From Mesorhizobium huakuii (GTDB taxonomy: Bacteria; Pseudomonadota; Alphaproteobacteria; Rhizobiales; Rhizobiaceae), in assembly GCF_030160235.1 (NCBI RefSeq), contig NZ_BSNY01000047.1, forward strand, positions 434,001 through 498,000: 64,000 bases of DNA, in the 5' to 3' direction. Shown here piece after piece: positions 21,172-28,529 of the stretch. The stretch's first letter is position 1. Each line of letters starts with the position of its first letter. Both the position numbers and the translations under genes were made by a program. Under the pieces are notes generated by a model. That model had not been told where the DNA came from, made no database searches, and worked only from the letters and a program-made list of their open reading frames with translations.

Positions 21172-22308
21172 ATGAACTTGCGTATCGTGCTGTGGAGTGG
21201 TTTCGGCGTCGTGGTGGCCCTTCTCGCATTGGGTGGCGCATGGCTGCTGTCGCTGCCGGCGGCATCCCAGGCTGCCGTTCAGCCGGCAATCGATGCCAAG
21301 GAGGCCACCGCAACGCTTGCGGCATTGAAGCCGCCGAAGCGCCAGCGTCCCCTGATCGCCATCATCGGCATCAACGACGGCACCGAAACCACCGATTATC
21401 TCATGCCTTACGGCATCCTGCGGCGGGCTGACGTCGCTGATGTCATGGCTCTGGCAACGCAGCCTGGACCGATGAGATTGCACCCGGCCTTGCAGATCGA
21501 GCCCGATGCGACGACGGCGGCATTCGATGCCGAGCACCCGGACGGCGCCGACTACGTCATCGTCCCGGCCATGATGCGCGACGACGACGCCGACGTGCTG
21601 AAATGGATCACGAGCCAGGCGGCCAAGGGCGCCATGGTGATAGGCATCTGCGCCGGCGCCAAGGTGGTCGGCGCCAGCGGGTTGCTCGACGGCAAGCGGG
21701 CGACGACCCACTGGTATTCCGTCGGCGAGCTCCGCGAAAAACATCCTGCGATCCGCTATGTCGCCGACCGGCGCTTCGTCGTCGATCAGGGTGTCGCGAC
21801 TACGACGGGGATCACCGCGTCGATGCCGATGATGCTGACCCTGATCGAGGCCATCGCCGGCCGCGACAAGGCCGAAGCCGTCGGCCGTGATCTGGGCCTG
21901 GCGCACTGGGATGCGCGGCATGACAGTGGCGCCTTCAGGTTCACCCGCCCGTTCGCGCTGACGGCGATTGGCAACACGCTTGCCTTCCTCGATCATGAGC
22001 AGCTCGGTATCCCGCTGACATCAGGCATTGACGAAGTGTCGCTGGCGCTGGTCGCCGATGCCTGGTCGCGAACCTTTCGCTCCGGTGCGATCACATTCGC
22101 CGGCAAGGACAGCGCGATCGTCAGCCGCGACGGCTTGCGGATCTTGCCTGACCAGATCGCCACCGACTGGCCGGTGGACCGGCTGGTTCCGGCAATGGCC
22201 GATCCTCGGCCGGCGAGGGCGCTTGACCAGGCGCTTCAAGACATCTCGGCTCGCCACGGTGCACGCACGGCCGACTTCGTCGCCATGCAGCTCGAATATC
22301 CCCGGTGA
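21172..22308 (+). CDS. Membrane-anchored DJ-1/PfpI domain protein
   Basis: A 378-residue protein with an N-terminal hydrophobic segment (residues about 5-30, LWSGFGVVVALLALGGAWLL) that is either a signal anchor or a signal peptide. Residues about 58-240 are a DJ-1/PfpI domain with the nucleophile elbow GICAGAKVVGASG and LDGKRATTHWYS, closely paralleling the domain of the divergent regulator. The last 140 residues have no domain that I recognise. The start ATG follows GGAAGGA. An envelope location for a DJ-1 domain is unusual. Its role could be hydrolysis or binding of a small ligand, but no substrate can be named. Confidence 0.8.
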   Translation: MNLRIVLWSGFGVVVALLALGGAWLLSLPAASQAAVQPAIDAKEATATLAALKPPKRQRPLIAIIGINDGTETTDYLMPYGILRRADVADVMALATQPGPMRLHPALQIEPDATTAAFDAEHPDGADYVIVPAMMRDDDADVLKWITSQAAKGAMVIGICAGAKVVGASGLLDGKRATTHWYSVGELREKHPAIRYVADRRFVVDQGVATTTGITASMPMMLTLIEAIAGRDKAEAVGRDLGLAHWDARHDSGAFRFTRPFALTAIGNTLAFLDHEQLGIPLTSGIDEVSLALVADAWSRTFRSGAITFAGKDSAIVSRDGLRILPDQIATDWPVDRLVPAMADPRPARALDQALQDISARHGARTADFVAMQLEYPR

Positions 22309-22357
22309 CAGGCACTGTTGATGGCCCGGCACCGGCCAGGCATTCATTCGTCGCAAT

Positions 22358-23359
22358 TCAGGCCGAATAGCGCTCGGCGAATTCGGAAATACGCTGCACC
22401 ACCGCCTTGGGCGCGGTGATGCCGCGCGCCTGCGCCTTCTCGGCGGCTTCCGCCCGGGCGCGGCCCGGCACATGCACGCCGAAGCGGCGGCGCAGGCGGT
22501 CGAGCTGGTCCTTCATGCGCTGTTCGAAATCCGGATCGAGCAGCTTGGGCTCGATAGCCAGCACGAACAGGCCGGTGCCGGGGCTGTCGGGCCCGCCGGT
22601 GAACCAGGGCGCATCGAGCGACCAATTGGCCCCGGAAATGCCCGCAGCCAACACTTCGACCATCAGCGCGATGTTGGCGCCGCGCTGGCCGCCAAAGGCA
22701 AGCATGGCGCCCTTCATGGCGGCGGCCGGGTCGGTGGTCGGGTTGCCGCTGGCGTCCAGCGCCCAGCCTTCGGGGATTTTCTTGCCGTCTTCGGCCGCCT
22801 TGCGGATGTTGACAAAGGCGGTGGCGCTCGATGACTGGTCGATGACCAGAGGCGCGCCGTCGGCGGCGGGCGCGGCAAACGACATCGGATTGGTGCAATA
22901 GACCGGCTTGACCGAGCCCGAGCCGGCAAGAACGGCCGGGCCGTTGGTGGCGGCGAAGGAGACCAGCCCCTGTGCCGCCAGCCTGCCGGTGAAATAGCCG
23001 AGTGCGCCGCATGTATAGGCGTTCTTTTGCGAGAAAATGGCGACGCCGAACAGTTTTGCCGCTTTGGCAAGGTCGTCGATCGTCCGGTCGAAGCCGGTAT
23101 GCGCCAGTCCGCCGCGCGCGTCGGAGAGATAGACGGCCAGCGCCGGCCTTGTGATCACCGGATCGGCATTGCCGTCGATGCGCCCGGCCTCCAGCGCTTC
23201 GAGATAGTCGATGAAATGCGACAGTCCGACTGTCGAAAGCCCTTCCGCCTCGGCGGCGATGATCGAGGCGGTGAGCGACTGCGCCGCCTCCTCATTGGCG
23301 CCGGCGCCAAGTGCGGCCATCCGGCACAGTCCTCTTGCCTGGTCGAGACTGAGTTGCAT
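22358..23359 (-). CDS. Ldh-family (malate/lactate/ureidoglycolate-type) NAD(P)-dependent dehydrogenase
   Basis: A 333-residue enzyme of the Ldh_2 / YlbC family, which oxidises 2-hydroxy acids or reduces cyclic imino acids using NAD(P)H. Family landmarks are GLSHFIDYLEALEAG with the active-site histidine, DARGGLAHTGFD, PVYCTNPMSFAAPA and PLVIDQSSSATAFVNIRKAA. It lies at the 3' end of the leftward transporter cluster, after the second permease with a 91-base gap that contains an inverted repeat. In that context it may act on a hydroxy or imino acid derived from the imported compound. The specificity within the family (malate, lactate, delta-1-piperideine-2-carboxylate) cannot be told by eye. 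Confidence 0.88.
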   Translation of the reverse strand: MQLSLDQARGLCRMAALGAGANEEAAQSLTASIIAAEAEGLSTVGLSHFIDYLEALEAGRIDGNADPVITRPALAVYLSDARGGLAHTGFDRTIDDLAKAAKLFGVAIFSQKNAYTCGALGYFTGRLAAQGLVSFAATNGPAVLAGSGSVKPVYCTNPMSFAAPAADGAPLVIDQSSSATAFVNIRKAAEDGKKIPEGWALDASGNPTTDPAAAMKGAMLAFGGQRGANIALMVEVLAAGISGANWSLDAPWFTGGPDSPGTGLFVLAIEPKLLDPDFEQRMKDQLDRLRRRFGVHVPGRARAEAAEKAQARGITAPKAVVQRISEFAERYSA

Positions 23360-23371
23360 CGCAATCGCCTT

Positions 23372-23439
23372 TAGTGAGTAGTGAGTAGGGACTAGCGAAT
23401 AGCAGAAACGAGCGCCTTCGGACTACTCACTACTCACTA
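23372..23439. repeat. 17-bp inverted repeat built from tandem TAGTGAG heptamers
   Basis: The left arm (23372-23388) is TAGTGAGTAGTGAGTAG, and its exact complement fills 23423-23439. Each arm is itself just over two copies of the heptamer TAGTGAG. The 34-base loop is unstructured by eye. It lies between the permease gene and the Ldh-family gene on the same strand, so it would form a long hairpin in their transcript. Confidence 0.85.
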
Positions 23440-23450
23440 CCCCTAAAATC

Positions 23451-24260
23451 CTAGCCGACCTTGACCGGGATCCGCGCCTCGATCCGGCTGAGGGCCAGGA
23501 CCAGAATGCCGGTGATCGCCATATAGATCAACGCCAGCAGCAGCAAGGGCTCGTAGGTGAGATAGGTGTCTTGACGCACCTTGCCCGCGACGGCGAAGAT
23601 GTCGATCACGCTGATCGTCGCCACCAGCGGCGTCGACTTCAACTGCAGCACGGTTTCGCCGGTCAGCGTCGGCAGCGCCCGGTAGAAGGCCTGCGGCAAC
23701 CAGATGCGGCGGAGGATCTTCCAGCGGCTCATGCCGAAGGCGCGGGCGGCTTCCAGCTGTCCCTGGGGCACGCCGGCAAAGGCGCCGCGCATCACTTCGC
23801 CCTCGTAGCCGGCAAAGGACAGGGTGAGAGCCAGAACGCCATACGGCCAGGCCTGCCGCAGATACGGCCACATCCAGGAGTCGCGGATCCATGGATATTG
23901 CGGGAACAGCGAGCCCAGCCCGTAATAGAGCAGCCACAGTTGCAGAAGTAGCGGCGTGCCGCGGATGATGGTGCAGAAGACTTTCGCCGGCGCAGCGACC
24001 CAGATCGAACCGGCGGCTTGCGCCAGCCCGACCGGCACGGCGATCAGGAAGCCGAGCGCGCAGGTGACGGCCAGGATCCACAGGGCGCGCCAGATGCCCA
24101 TCAGGCCCATTTCCCAATATTGCGGCAGCCAGTCCCAGCGCATGAAAAACGCGGCCGACAGCACCAGCCCCAGAGCGATCAGGATGAGGACTATGCGATG
24201 CGGCTGCAGCCAGAGCGAGGCGCGCGCCGCCGTGTTGATGATGGCTGCTTCGCCCGCCAT
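23451..24260 (-). CDS. Polar amino-acid ABC transporter permease (HisM-like)
   Basis: A 269-residue inner-membrane permease with about five helices. It contains the cytoplasmic coupling loop EVMRGAFAGVPQGQLEAARA followed by FGMSRWKILRRI, the EAA motif of the HisM/HisQ family. The N-terminus carries about 20 extra residues before the first helix. ATG at 24260 overlaps the stop of the upstream permease by one base (TGATG), so translation is probably coupled. With its partner permease, the ATPase and the binding protein it completes an importer of the lysine/arginine/ornithine/histidine or opine class. Confidence 0.93.
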   Translation of the reverse strand: MAGEAAIINTAARASLWLQPHRIVLILIALGLVLSAAFFMRWDWLPQYWEMGLMGIWRALWILAVTCALGFLIAVPVGLAQAAGSIWVAAPAKVFCTIIRGTPLLLQLWLLYYGLGSLFPQYPWIRDSWMWPYLRQAWPYGVLALTLSFAGYEGEVMRGAFAGVPQGQLEAARAFGMSRWKILRRIWLPQAFYRALPTLTGETVLQLKSTPLVATISVIDIFAVAGKVRQDTYLTYEPLLLLALIYMAITGILVLALSRIEARIPVKVG

Positions 24261-24925
24261 CAGCGTGCCTCCTTGACCGAAGGCATGCCGCGCCGCGCCC
24301 ATTTCTCGGCACGGCCAAGCAGGAAGTTCGAAAACAGCGTCACCGCCAGATAAAGCGCGCCGGCGGCGAGATAGAATATCAGATAGGCCTTGGTGACGCC
24401 TGCCGCCTGCCGTGTCGCCAGCGTCAGCTCGAAGAAGCCGACGACGGCCAGCAGCGCGGTGTCCTTGGTCGCGATCAGCCACAGATTGGCGAGGCCTGGA
24501 ATGGCAAAGGGCAGCATCGCCGGCAGCGTGATGCGCCGCAAGAGAAGGCCGGGAGACATGCCGAAGGCGCGGGCGGCTTCGATCTGGCCCTGCGGGATGG
24601 CCAGGATCGCGCCGCGCATGACCTCTGTCGAATAGGCGCCCTGGCAGAAGCCAAGCACGGCTATGCCGGCCACCAGCCCGCTAATATCGACACGCTGGTA
24701 ACCCATCGCGGTCAGCACCTGGTTTATCAGGTCGGTGCCGGCATAGTAGAGCAGCAGGATCAGCACCAGTTCCGGCACGGCGCGCACCACGGTGGTGTAG
24801 ACCGCTAGCAGGTCGCGCACGACAGGCCCGCCATAGAGCTTGCCATAGGCGCCGCAGGTCCCGATGAGCAGGCCGACGATCGTGGCGCCGACGGCAATCT
24901 CGAGCGAATGCAGCAGCCCGAGCAT
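24260..24925 (-). CDS. Polar amino-acid ABC transporter permease (HisQ-like); start probably further upstream
   Basis: The ATG-to-stop reading gives 221 residues with the coupling loop EVMRGAILAIPQGQIEAARA and RAVPELVLILLLYYAGTDLI, typical of HisQ/OccQ permeases. Homologues usually have about 25 more residues at the start, and the frame upstream indeed encodes LIDAFLAASAAGIIELLSPA and PVGWGGTL before the annotated methionine. No ATG, GTG or TTG lies in frame there; the nearest candidate is a CTG at 25009 with GGGGG just before it. Either a rare CTG start is used or translation begins at 24925 on a shortened protein. Confidence 0.9.
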   Translation of the reverse strand: MLGLLHSLEIAVGATIVGLLIGTCGAYGKLYGGPVVRDLLAVYTTVVRAVPELVLILLLYYAGTDLINQVLTAMGYQRVDISGLVAGIAVLGFCQGAYSTEVMRGAILAIPQGQIEAARAFGMSPGLLLRRITLPAMLPFAIPGLANLWLIATKDTALLAVVGFFELTLATRQAAGVTKAYLIFYLAAGALYLAVTLFSNFLLGRAEKWARRGMPSVKEAR

Positions 24926-25130
24926 GAGTGTGCCGCCCCAGCCGACGGGCGCGGGCGAGAGGAGTTCGATGATACCGGCCGCCGAGGCCGCAAGGAACGC
25001 GTCGATCAGCTTTGCCCCCGGATTGCTGGCTCTATCCGCCGACGCCAGCGGCCGGCGGCAAGCATGCGTGGGAAGGATAGGCCGGAGAGCATGACTTTGG
25101 CGTCATGCCCTCCGGCTCATGCGAGGGGCG

Positions 25131-25928
25131 TCAGTTCGACTGCGTCGAGCCGCCGTAAATGTCGAAATCGAAATATTTCTTCGAGATCTCGTCATACTTG
25201 CCGTTGGAACGGATCGCCTTGATGCCGGCGTTGATCTTTTCCTTCAGGCCGGTGTCTTCCTTGCGCACGCCGGCGCCGACGCCCGGTCCGAGCACCTCGT
25301 CATCCGGAGCCACCATGCCCTTCAAGTCGCAGCAGGCCTTGCCCTGGTCGGACTTCAGGAATTCGCCAAGCGCGATGGAATCGGCCTGCACCGCATCGAG
25401 GCGGCCCGCGGCAAGATCCTGGTTGGCTTCGTCCTGAGTCTGGTATTCCTTGATTTCGGAAGCGGTGGCGCCGAAGTGCTTCTTGGCGTAGACGGCGTGC
25501 ACGGTCGACACCTGGACGCCGACCACTTTGCCCTTGAGGTCGTCAGGCGTGGCGCCGAATTTCTGGTCCTTCGGTCCGATGATCGCCGTCGGCGTGTTGT
25601 AGTACTTGTCCGAGAAATCGATCGTCTTCTTGCGCTCGTCGGTGATCGACATCGACGAGACGATGAGGTCGATCTTCTTGGTGGTCAGCGCCGGGATGAT
25701 GCCGTCCCAGGCGACAGGCGTGATGACGCAGTCGAGTTTCTCCTCGGCGCACACGGCGTCGATGAAGTCGATCTCCCAGCCGACCCATTTGCCCGAGGCG
25801 TCCGGCGAGGTGAAGGGCGGATAGGGCTCGGCCGCGACGCCGATCTTGACCGGATCGGCCTTGGCCACGCCCATGGCGGCGACGCCGAGCAGCAGTGCCG
25901 CGGCGAATGTTTTCAGAACAGTCTTCAT
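25131..25928 (-). CDS. Polar amino-acid ABC transporter substrate-binding protein
   Basis: A 265-residue periplasmic binding protein of the family 3 (amino acid) type. The N-terminal signal peptide is MKTVLKTFAAALLLGVAAMG with likely cleavage after AKA. The mature part starts with VKIGVAAEPYPPFTSPDASG, has GWEIDFIDAVCAEE, where the amino-acid backbone is normally bound, and LIVSSMSITDERKKTIDFS in the hinge region. It lies between the ATPase and permease genes. Resemblance is to lysine/arginine/ornithine and opine binding proteins. A pair of adjacent cysteines (ACCDLKG) in the second lobe could form a disulfide with the earlier cysteines. Confidence 0.93.
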   Translation of the reverse strand: MKTVLKTFAAALLLGVAAMGVAKADPVKIGVAAEPYPPFTSPDASGKWVGWEIDFIDAVCAEEKLDCVITPVAWDGIIPALTTKKIDLIVSSMSITDERKKTIDFSDKYYNTPTAIIGPKDQKFGATPDDLKGKVVGVQVSTVHAVYAKKHFGATASEIKEYQTQDEANQDLAAGRLDAVQADSIALGEFLKSDQGKACCDLKGMVAPDDEVLGPGVGAGVRKEDTGLKEKINAGIKAIRSNGKYDEISKKYFDFDIYGGSTQSN

Positions 25929-25982
25929 TTCAAACTCCCAGTTTGTTGTTGGTTCCCGGTTTTCTTCCGTCCCGGCCTGTCC

Positions 25983-26798
25983 CTAGCCGATGTTGCGGAT
26001 GAACTGCTTGAGCCTTTCGGATTTCGGTGCGCCGAAGATCTGCTCCGGCGGGCCTTCTTCCTCGACCAGCCCGTTGTAGAGATAGACGACGTGGGTCGCG
26101 ACCTCGCGGGCGAACTTCATCTCATGGGTGACCAGCACCATGGTGCGGCCCTCGCGCGCCAGATCGCCGATCACCTTCAGCACCTCGCCGACCAGTTCGG
26201 GGTCGAGCGCCGAGGTCGGCTCGTCGAACAGCATGACGCGCGGATTGATGGCGAGCGCGCGGGCAATCGCGGCGCGCTGCTGCTGCCCGCCCGAAAGATA
26301 GGCTGGATAGACGTCGCGCTTTTCGGCAAGCCCGACGCGCGCCAGCAGCTTTTCGGCCTGGGCGATCGCCTCGTCGCGCTTGACGCCGAGCACATGCACC
26401 GGAACCTCGATGACGTTTTCGATCAGCGTCATGTGGCTCCACAGGTTGAAGTTCTGGAACACCATGCCGAGCTTGGAGCGGATGCGCTCGATCTGCTTGC
26501 GGTCGGCCGGAACGGTGTGGCCATGGCTGTCCGCCTTGAGCTTGATCTCCTCGCCATTGACACGGATGATGCCGCTGGTCGGATTTTCCAGGCAGTTGAT
26601 GCAGCGCAGCAGCGTCGATTTGCCCGAGCCCGAGCCGCCGATGATGGCGACCACCTCGCCGTCGCGCGCCGACAGCGACACGCCCTTCAGCACATGCAGC
26701 TGGCCGAATTTCTTGTGCAGGTTTTCGACATGGATGGCTTCGGCGGCGCCACTCTGCGCCTTGCCGGATGAGACTGCGGCAGCTTCCACCGCGCTCAC
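25983..26798 (-). CDS. Polar amino-acid ABC transporter ATP-binding protein
   Basis: A 271-residue ATPase driving the importer. It has Walker A GGSGSGKST at about 54-62, signature LSGGQQQRAAIARAL, Walker B VMLFDEPTSALD and the switch histidine in VLVTHEMKFAREVA. The N-terminal 20 residues (AVEAAAVSSGKAQSGAAEA) extend beyond the usual domain. The start codon is GTG at 26798; the ribosome site is weak. It is the first gene of the leftward operon ATPase - binding protein - permease - permease - Ldh-family dehydrogenase. It is divergent from the dimethylargininase-like gene across a 214-base control region. Confidence 0.95.
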   Translation of the reverse strand: MSAVEAAAVSSGKAQSGAAEAIHVENLHKKFGQLHVLKGVSLSARDGEVVAIIGGSGSGKSTLLRCINCLENPTSGIIRVNGEEIKLKADSHGHTVPADRKQIERIRSKLGMVFQNFNLWSHMTLIENVIEVPVHVLGVKRDEAIAQAEKLLARVGLAEKRDVYPAYLSGGQQQRAAIARALAINPRVMLFDEPTSALDPELVGEVLKVIGDLAREGRTMVLVTHEMKFAREVATHVVYLYNGLVEEEGPPEQIFGAPKSERLKQFIRNIG

Positions 26799-26931
26799 CG
26801 GCTGGCCTCTGCATCGTCGGCGGCAGTTCGTCGAACGTCTATCCGGCTAATCAACATATACGCTGTACTGCCCCGCTCCAGACTTCAGCATGGACCCAAC
26901 GGCGCGAGCCCGTCAATCCCGCTCATTACGG

Positions 26932-26956
26932 CACTTGCGAGCTTGTTGTGCAAGTG
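26932..26956. promoter_or_regulatory. Candidate operator in the divergent control region
   Basis: CACTTGC and GCAAGTG form a perfect 7-bp inverted repeat with an 11-base spacer, in the middle of the region separating the transporter operon from the hydrolase-TetR-decarboxylase operon. An AT-rich stretch with TATAAAT follows immediately (26957-26963), so a repressor bound here could cover a rightward promoter. The TetR regulator encoded two genes away is the natural candidate to bind it. Confidence 0.45.
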
Positions 26957-27012
26957 TATAAATAGCCCTCCATGAAATTTTCTCGGTTTTTTTCAGCCAA
27001 AAAAGGGCTTCG

Positions 27013-27885
27013 ATGAGCGCTTTCGGATCACAATCCATGGCAGCGCCGCTGCGACGCGTGCTGATGCGGTCGGCGGCCAACGCGATGCGCGACGCCGACA
27101 GAGCTGCCTGGCACTATGGCCCAGGATTCAATCCAGCGAAAGCAGCATCGCAGCACGCGGCGCTTGCTGAACTGGTGGCGGTCTCCGGCGCTGAAATCGA
27201 ATGGATCGAGGACAAGGCCGATGGACTTTCGGATTCGGTGTTCACGCACGACCCATCGCTGATGACCGATCGCGGCGCACTGATTCTGTCAATGGGCAAG
27301 CCGTTGCGCGCCAGTGAGCCCTCGCTGCATGAGGAGACCTACAGGAGACTGGGCATTCCGATCCTCGGCCGCGTCGAGGCCCCAGGCCAGGTCGAAGGCG
27401 GTGACTGTGTATGGCTGGATGCGCGCACGCTGGTGATCGGGCGCGGTGTCCGTTCCAACCAGGATGGCATCCAGCAGGTTTCCAACCTGCTGACGCCGCT
27501 GGGCGTTTCCGTCTACGGCTTTGACCTTCCGTTGTGGCAGGGCGAAGAGGCCTGCCTGCATCTGATGTCGGTGATCAGCCCGCTGGCCGACGACCTCGCT
27601 CTGGTCTATTCACCGCTTTTGCCGGCCCCCTTCTATCAGATGCTGAAGGCGCGCGGCATTCGTCTGGTCGAAGGCGATGCCGAAGAGTTCGCGGCTTCCA
27701 ACGGCCTCAGCCTGAACGTACTGCCGACCAGCCCGCTCAAGGTCATTGCCGTTGCGGGCTTTCCAAAGACCAAGGCCGCGATGGAATCCGCCGGCTGCAC
27801 GGTCGAAATCTTCGAGGCGGATGCGCTCTGCATCGCCTGCGAAGGCGGGCCGACATGCCTGACGCGGCCGATCCTGCGCCAATGA
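27013..27885 (+). CDS. Dimethylargininase / arginine deiminase-family hydrolase
   Basis: A 290-residue member of the guanidino-group modifying superfamily (dimethylarginine dimethylaminohydrolase branch). Seen in order: HDPSLMTDRGALILSMGKP, EGGDCVWLDARTLVIGRG, CLHLMSVIS with the likely catalytic histidine, and GGPTCLTRPILRQ at the extreme C-terminus with the predicted nucleophile Cys282. These enzymes hydrolyse the C-N bond of arginine or methylated arginines, giving citrulline and an amine or ammonia. Context with an arginine-type importer and a 2-ketoarginine decarboxylase-like enzyme supports a guanidino substrate. ATG at 27013 is used; an in-frame ATG at 27037 is possible. Its stop overlaps the next start as ATGA. 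Confidence 0.82.
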   Translation: MSAFGSQSMAAPLRRVLMRSAANAMRDADRAAWHYGPGFNPAKAASQHAALAELVAVSGAEIEWIEDKADGLSDSVFTHDPSLMTDRGALILSMGKPLRASEPSLHEETYRRLGIPILGRVEAPGQVEGGDCVWLDARTLVIGRGVRSNQDGIQQVSNLLTPLGVSVYGFDLPLWQGEEACLHLMSVISPLADDLALVYSPLLPAPFYQMLKARGIRLVEGDAEEFAASNGLSLNVLPTSPLKVIAVAGFPKTKAAMESAGCTVEIFEADALCIACEGGPTCLTRPILRQ

Positions 27886-28529
27886 ATGCGCCATCCCGCC
27901 GCAGGTTCCGTCGCGAGGGCGAGGAGCGGCGGCGGCAGGATCTGATCGAGGCAACTCTGGACAGCGTCGCGGAACATGGTCTGCAGGGCGCCACCTTGCG
28001 CACCATCGCATTGCGCGCCGGTGTCACCGCTGGCCTGATCCGGCACTATTTCCCCGGCAAGGAAGAACTGCTGCAGGAAGCCTATGCCGCGCTCATGGGC
28101 CGCATGACCGAGCAGGCGAAAGCGGCGTTGGCCATGGAAGATGCCTCGCCGCGCCAGCGCCTTGCGGCTTTCGTCACCGCCAACCTCAACGTGCCGATCA
28201 TCGATGCACGGGTGTTTTCACTCTGGGCAACCTTCATCGGCCGCGCCGGTGCGGATCCAAGCCTGGCTCGCGCCCACCGCGAAGGCTACCTTGGCTTTCG
28301 CAACGAGGTGGAAGCCGTTGTGGCCGAGGTGCTCGCCGCCGAACGGCGCGAGCCGGATGCAGGCCAGCTGCGCCACCATGCCATCGCGATCAATGCGATC
28401 ATCGACGGGCTCTGGATCGAAGGCTGCCTTGCCGGCGAGATGTTCTCGCCGGGCGAACTGGCGGCGATTGGCATCAAGACTGTCGAGGCCGAACTGGGCC
28501 TCGTGCCGGAAAGGGAAGATAATCAATGA
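27882..28529 (+). CDS. TetR-family transcriptional regulator
   Basis: A 215-residue regulator. The N-terminal DNA-binding domain is clear: RRRQDLIEATLDSVAEHGLQ, then TLRTIALRAGVTAGLIRHYF, a canonical helix-turn-helix ending in the GLIRHYF type recognition helix seen in BetI-like proteins. The C-terminal domain (BetI_C-like) should bind a ligand. Both its start and its stop overlap neighbouring genes by four bases (ATGA), placing it inside the hydrolase-regulator-decarboxylase operon. It very likely senses the substrate or an intermediate and controls this operon and the divergent transporter. Confidence 0.92.
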   Translation: MNAPSRRRFRREGEERRRQDLIEATLDSVAEHGLQGATLRTIALRAGVTAGLIRHYFPGKEELLQEAYAALMGRMTEQAKAALAMEDASPRQRLAAFVTANLNVPIIDARVFSLWATFIGRAGADPSLARAHREGYLGFRNEVEAVVAEVLAAERREPDAGQLRHHAIAINAIIDGLWIEGCLAGEMFSPGELAAIGIKTVEAELGLVPEREDNQ

